From: Aurantiacibacter sp. MUD11
Lineage (GTDB): Bacteria > Pseudomonadota > Alphaproteobacteria > Sphingomonadales > Sphingomonadaceae
Length of the DNA stretch: 64,000 bases
Direction of reading: 5' to 3'
NCBI RefSeq assembly: GCF_026967575.1
Contig: NZ_CP114054.1
Coordinates: 2,294,001 to 2,358,000 of the forward strand
Part shown: positions 62,355 to 64,000 of the stretch, piece after piece
Position numbering within the stretch: the first letter of the stretch is position 1
Layout: the number at the start of each line of letters is the position of its first letter
The notes under the pieces: generated by a model
What the model was told of the DNA's origin: nothing
Databases searched by the model: none
Seen by the model: the letters and a program-made list of their open reading frames with translations, nothing else
Made by a program: the position numbers and the translations under genes

Positions 62355-63604
62355 TGACGCGCGGGCGTCGGTTCCCCGGTGGCCTGGGGCGCCATGGGGG
62401 TGCCCCGCCGCTGGATGTCCGCCTGTTCTCGCGTGGCCCGCAGGGTGAAAGTGTGAAGGAAGGCGAGCACGGCCAGCGCACCGACGACGGTGGGGTCGAA
62501 TGCTCCGCCCAGGATTGACTTCGAATTGTTGTTCACCAGCAGCATCACCACCGCCGCCAGGCTGCCGAGGCCACCGGCGATCCTGGCCCGGCTTGCCGCC
62601 ACCGTCTCAATCGTCAGGCGGATCGAATGGTACACCAGCAAGGCAAACCCGATGATGCCCAGGCCCGCCAGCGCCTCGATATAGCCATTGTGGGCATTGG
62701 TGGTGGCCAACGTTCCGAACTGGTCGCCGATGCGCGCGACGATGGCGAAGCCCTGGCCGATCAGGGGCTGCTCGATGAAGGCATTCCAATAGCCTTGCCA
62801 GAGGAAGAACCGCCCGGTGAGATGGGAGACTTCGTCCACCGATCTGCCGGTCAGGACCGTAGTTGAAAGCAGTTGCTCGCTGGTGCCCATCACTACCACC
62901 AGGGCGAGGCAGGCGACCGCAGCCGGGATTACGATGACCTTGCTGCGCGACAGGAAGGGCAGCAGCACCAGCATGCCAAGCGCGATGGCGATGTTGGAAC
63001 CTGCACTGGTGCCGAGGATGGCGAATATGACGAATACCCCGGCCCATCGACGCAATGCGGCCTTGCGTAGCGGGTCCGCCCGCAGGCTTTCGCCCAGCGC
63101 ATAGAGGAAGCCCATGCCGGCGGTGACGGTGTAGACGTTGGTGTGCAGGCCCTGCACGCTTATGCCGCCGGTCATCACACGCTGCATCAGGCTCAGCACG
63201 GTTACGATCATCAGCGTCCACAGCATCGCCCGCTCCGCATCGCGCCAGTTGCTGTAGCCGTCCATCAGCACATAGAGGGCGCCGAACACCGCGAGCACTT
63301 CGCCGGCGCGGAACAGCGTGTAGAGCGGTTCCTGCGACCAGAACGCGCTGAACGCCGCCACGGCCAGGTAGACCAGCAGCAGGATTGCCGAAGAGGACTG
63401 CAGTTTCATCAGCGTGCCGCGTGCCCGTGGATGGACGACGAGAAGACCGAGGATGGTCGCAACGATCAGCACGGCGAATGTGGCCGAGCTGTCGATAGCG
63501 TTGAATTCGCTGGTGTCGCGCCGCCGGATCAGCACGGTCGTGCGCATCAGGCTGAGCAACAGCAGCAGCCACAGGGCATAGTCGACAAGTCGTGTCAGGC
63601 GCAT
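62351..63604 (-). CDS. O-antigen ligase / polymerase-type membrane protein
   Basis: A 417-residue protein with about 10-11 membrane segments and a long periplasmic loop holding LIGQGFAIVARIGDQFG...TTNAHNGYIEAL, the O-antigen ligase (Wzy_C) signature with the NAHN pattern. It polymerises or ligates polysaccharide on the periplasmic side. Its start overlaps the neighbouring glycosyltransferase stop by ATGA, so the operon runs on past the right edge. Confidence 0.9.
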   Translation of the reverse strand: MRLTRLVDYALWLLLLLSLMRTTVLIRRRDTSEFNAIDSSATFAVLIVATILGLLVVHPRARGTLMKLQSSSAILLLVYLAVAAFSAFWSQEPLYTLFRAGEVLAVFGALYVLMDGYSNWRDAERAMLWTLMIVTVLSLMQRVMTGGISVQGLHTNVYTVTAGMGFLYALGESLRADPLRKAALRRWAGVFVIFAILGTSAGSNIAIALGMLVLLPFLSRSKVIVIPAAVACLALVVVMGTSEQLLSTTVLTGRSVDEVSHLTGRFFLWQGYWNAFIEQPLIGQGFAIVARIGDQFGTLATTNAHNGYIEALAGLGIIGFALLVYHSIRLTIETVAASRARIAGGLGSLAAVVMLLVNNNSKSILGGAFDPTVVGALAVLAFLHTFTLRATREQADIQRRGTPMAPQATGEPTPARQ

Positions 63605-64000
63605 CAGCCTCTCCCCCGGTGCGCGATGGCGATTTCGCAGGCTTCGACGATCGAGCGGGCGGCATTATCCGGCCCGTAATCATGCACGATCTCGCGCGAC
63701 ACCCGGCCCATGGCGGCCAGCCCGTCGCGCCCCTGCGATTGCGCCTGGCGCAAGCTCTCGGCGAGTTGGTTCGTGTTTTCGGGCGTGAATGTCCAGCCAT
63801 TTTCCGGTCGGACAAGTTCCGGCCAGCAGCCGTTGTGGACCGAGCTGAGGACCGGCAGGGCAGCTGCCATGGCTTCGGGCACGACCAGCGACCAGTTGTC
63901 TTCCAGCGTGGTGATCAGGAAGGCATCGGCGGCAGCGTAATAGGGCGCCAGCTCGTCATAGGGTACGCGCCCGGCAAAGACGACATTACCCATGGGTGCG
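63604..64000 (-). CDS. glycosyltransferase family 4, C-terminal part (5' end outside window)
   Basis: The open frame continues beyond base 64000. The visible 131 residues or so contain NVVFAGRVPYDELAPYY, ADAFLITTLEDNWSLVVPEA (EX7E region), and GCWPELVRPENGW, the usual donor-binding half of a GT-B enzyme. It belongs to the same operon as the ligase and MBOAT genes. The Met at 63993 is internal, not a start. Confidence 0.9.
   Translation of the reverse strand, partial: APMGNVVFAGRVPYDELAPYYAAADAFLITTLEDNWSLVVPEAMAAALPVLSSVHNGCWPELVRPENGWTFTPENTNQLAESLRQAQSQGRDGLAAMGRVSREIVHDYGPDNAARSIVEACEIAIAHRGRG

Noticed and set aside
1..64000. tRNA, rRNA, CRISPR arrays, transposases and phage genes
   Set aside because: No such sequence was recognised by eye on either strand; a tRNAscan or CRISPR search was not run.

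Overview
The window is a high-GC, densely packed chromosomal segment that looks alphaproteobacterial and most likely belongs to Sphingomonadales (Erythrobacteraceae or Sphingomonadaceae). Evidence is the protein style: several large TonB-dependent receptors, a halogenase-like flavoprotein in a sugar locus, split glycine decarboxylase, many ATGA/GTGA gene overlaps, and aromatic catabolism genes next to PQQ dehydrogenases. This is inference from recognisable families, not from a marker gene. No tRNA, rRNA, CRISPR array or insertion sequence was seen.

Region 1 (1-22013) is a catabolic island that appears built for plant-derived (alkyl/alkenyl) phenolics. It holds the tail of a probable MarR-type regulator, two SnoaL-like proteins at its two ends, an aromatic-acid-type MFS importer, and a vanillyl-alcohol-oxidase/4-cresol-dehydrogenase-type flavoprotein with its own cytochrome c and an unknown Tat-type small protein. 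It also holds a tannase/feruloyl-esterase-family hydrolase, an NmrA-type reductase, two PQQ quinohaemoproteins, two aldehyde dehydrogenases, a zinc alcohol dehydrogenase, an HSL-type esterase, a TonB receptor and a carotenoid-oxygenase/lignostilbene-dioxygenase-type enzyme. A plausible flow is ester hydrolysis, periplasmic side-chain oxidation, alcohol to aldehyde to acid, and side-chain cleavage to a benzaldehyde. Two divergent promoters share a TAAC-N4-GTTA palindrome, a candidate common operator. A lower-GC nuclease-like ORF (11406-11888) interrupts the island.

Region 2 (22010-33586) carries exopolyphosphatase and polyphosphate kinase, then an eight-gene VirB-type type IV secretion operon (virB1-2-3-4-6-9-10-11). 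No virB5, virB7, virB8, virD4 or relaxase gene is visible. All are on the minus strand, with ppk1-ppx downstream of virB11.

Region 3 (33766-39536) has a TPR protein, a secreted beta-rich lipoprotein, a TonB receptor and an OmpR/PhoB-type regulator with a degenerate receiver. PhoB-box-like elements lie before the lipoprotein and the regulator, suggesting phosphate-linked control.

Region 4 (39561-51298) is a glucan/oligosaccharide utilisation locus: a halogenase-family flavoprotein, a large TonB receptor, a LacI regulator, an MFS transporter, a GH3 glucosidase lipoprotein and a FucP-type sugar transporter. LacI-type operators lie before the TonB receptor (two, 22 bp apart) and before GH3, defining a local regulon.

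Region 5 (51488-64000) holds a periplasmic caspase-like protease with two PPC domains and an EF-hand-like loop, and a glycine cleavage operon (gcvT-gcvH-gcvPA-gcvPB) behind a tandem glycine riboswitch. An exopolysaccharide cluster follows: glycosyltransferases, O-antigen ligase, MBOAT O-acetyltransferase, an AlgJ-like SGNH protein and a WecG/TagA glycosyltransferase. It runs off the right edge.
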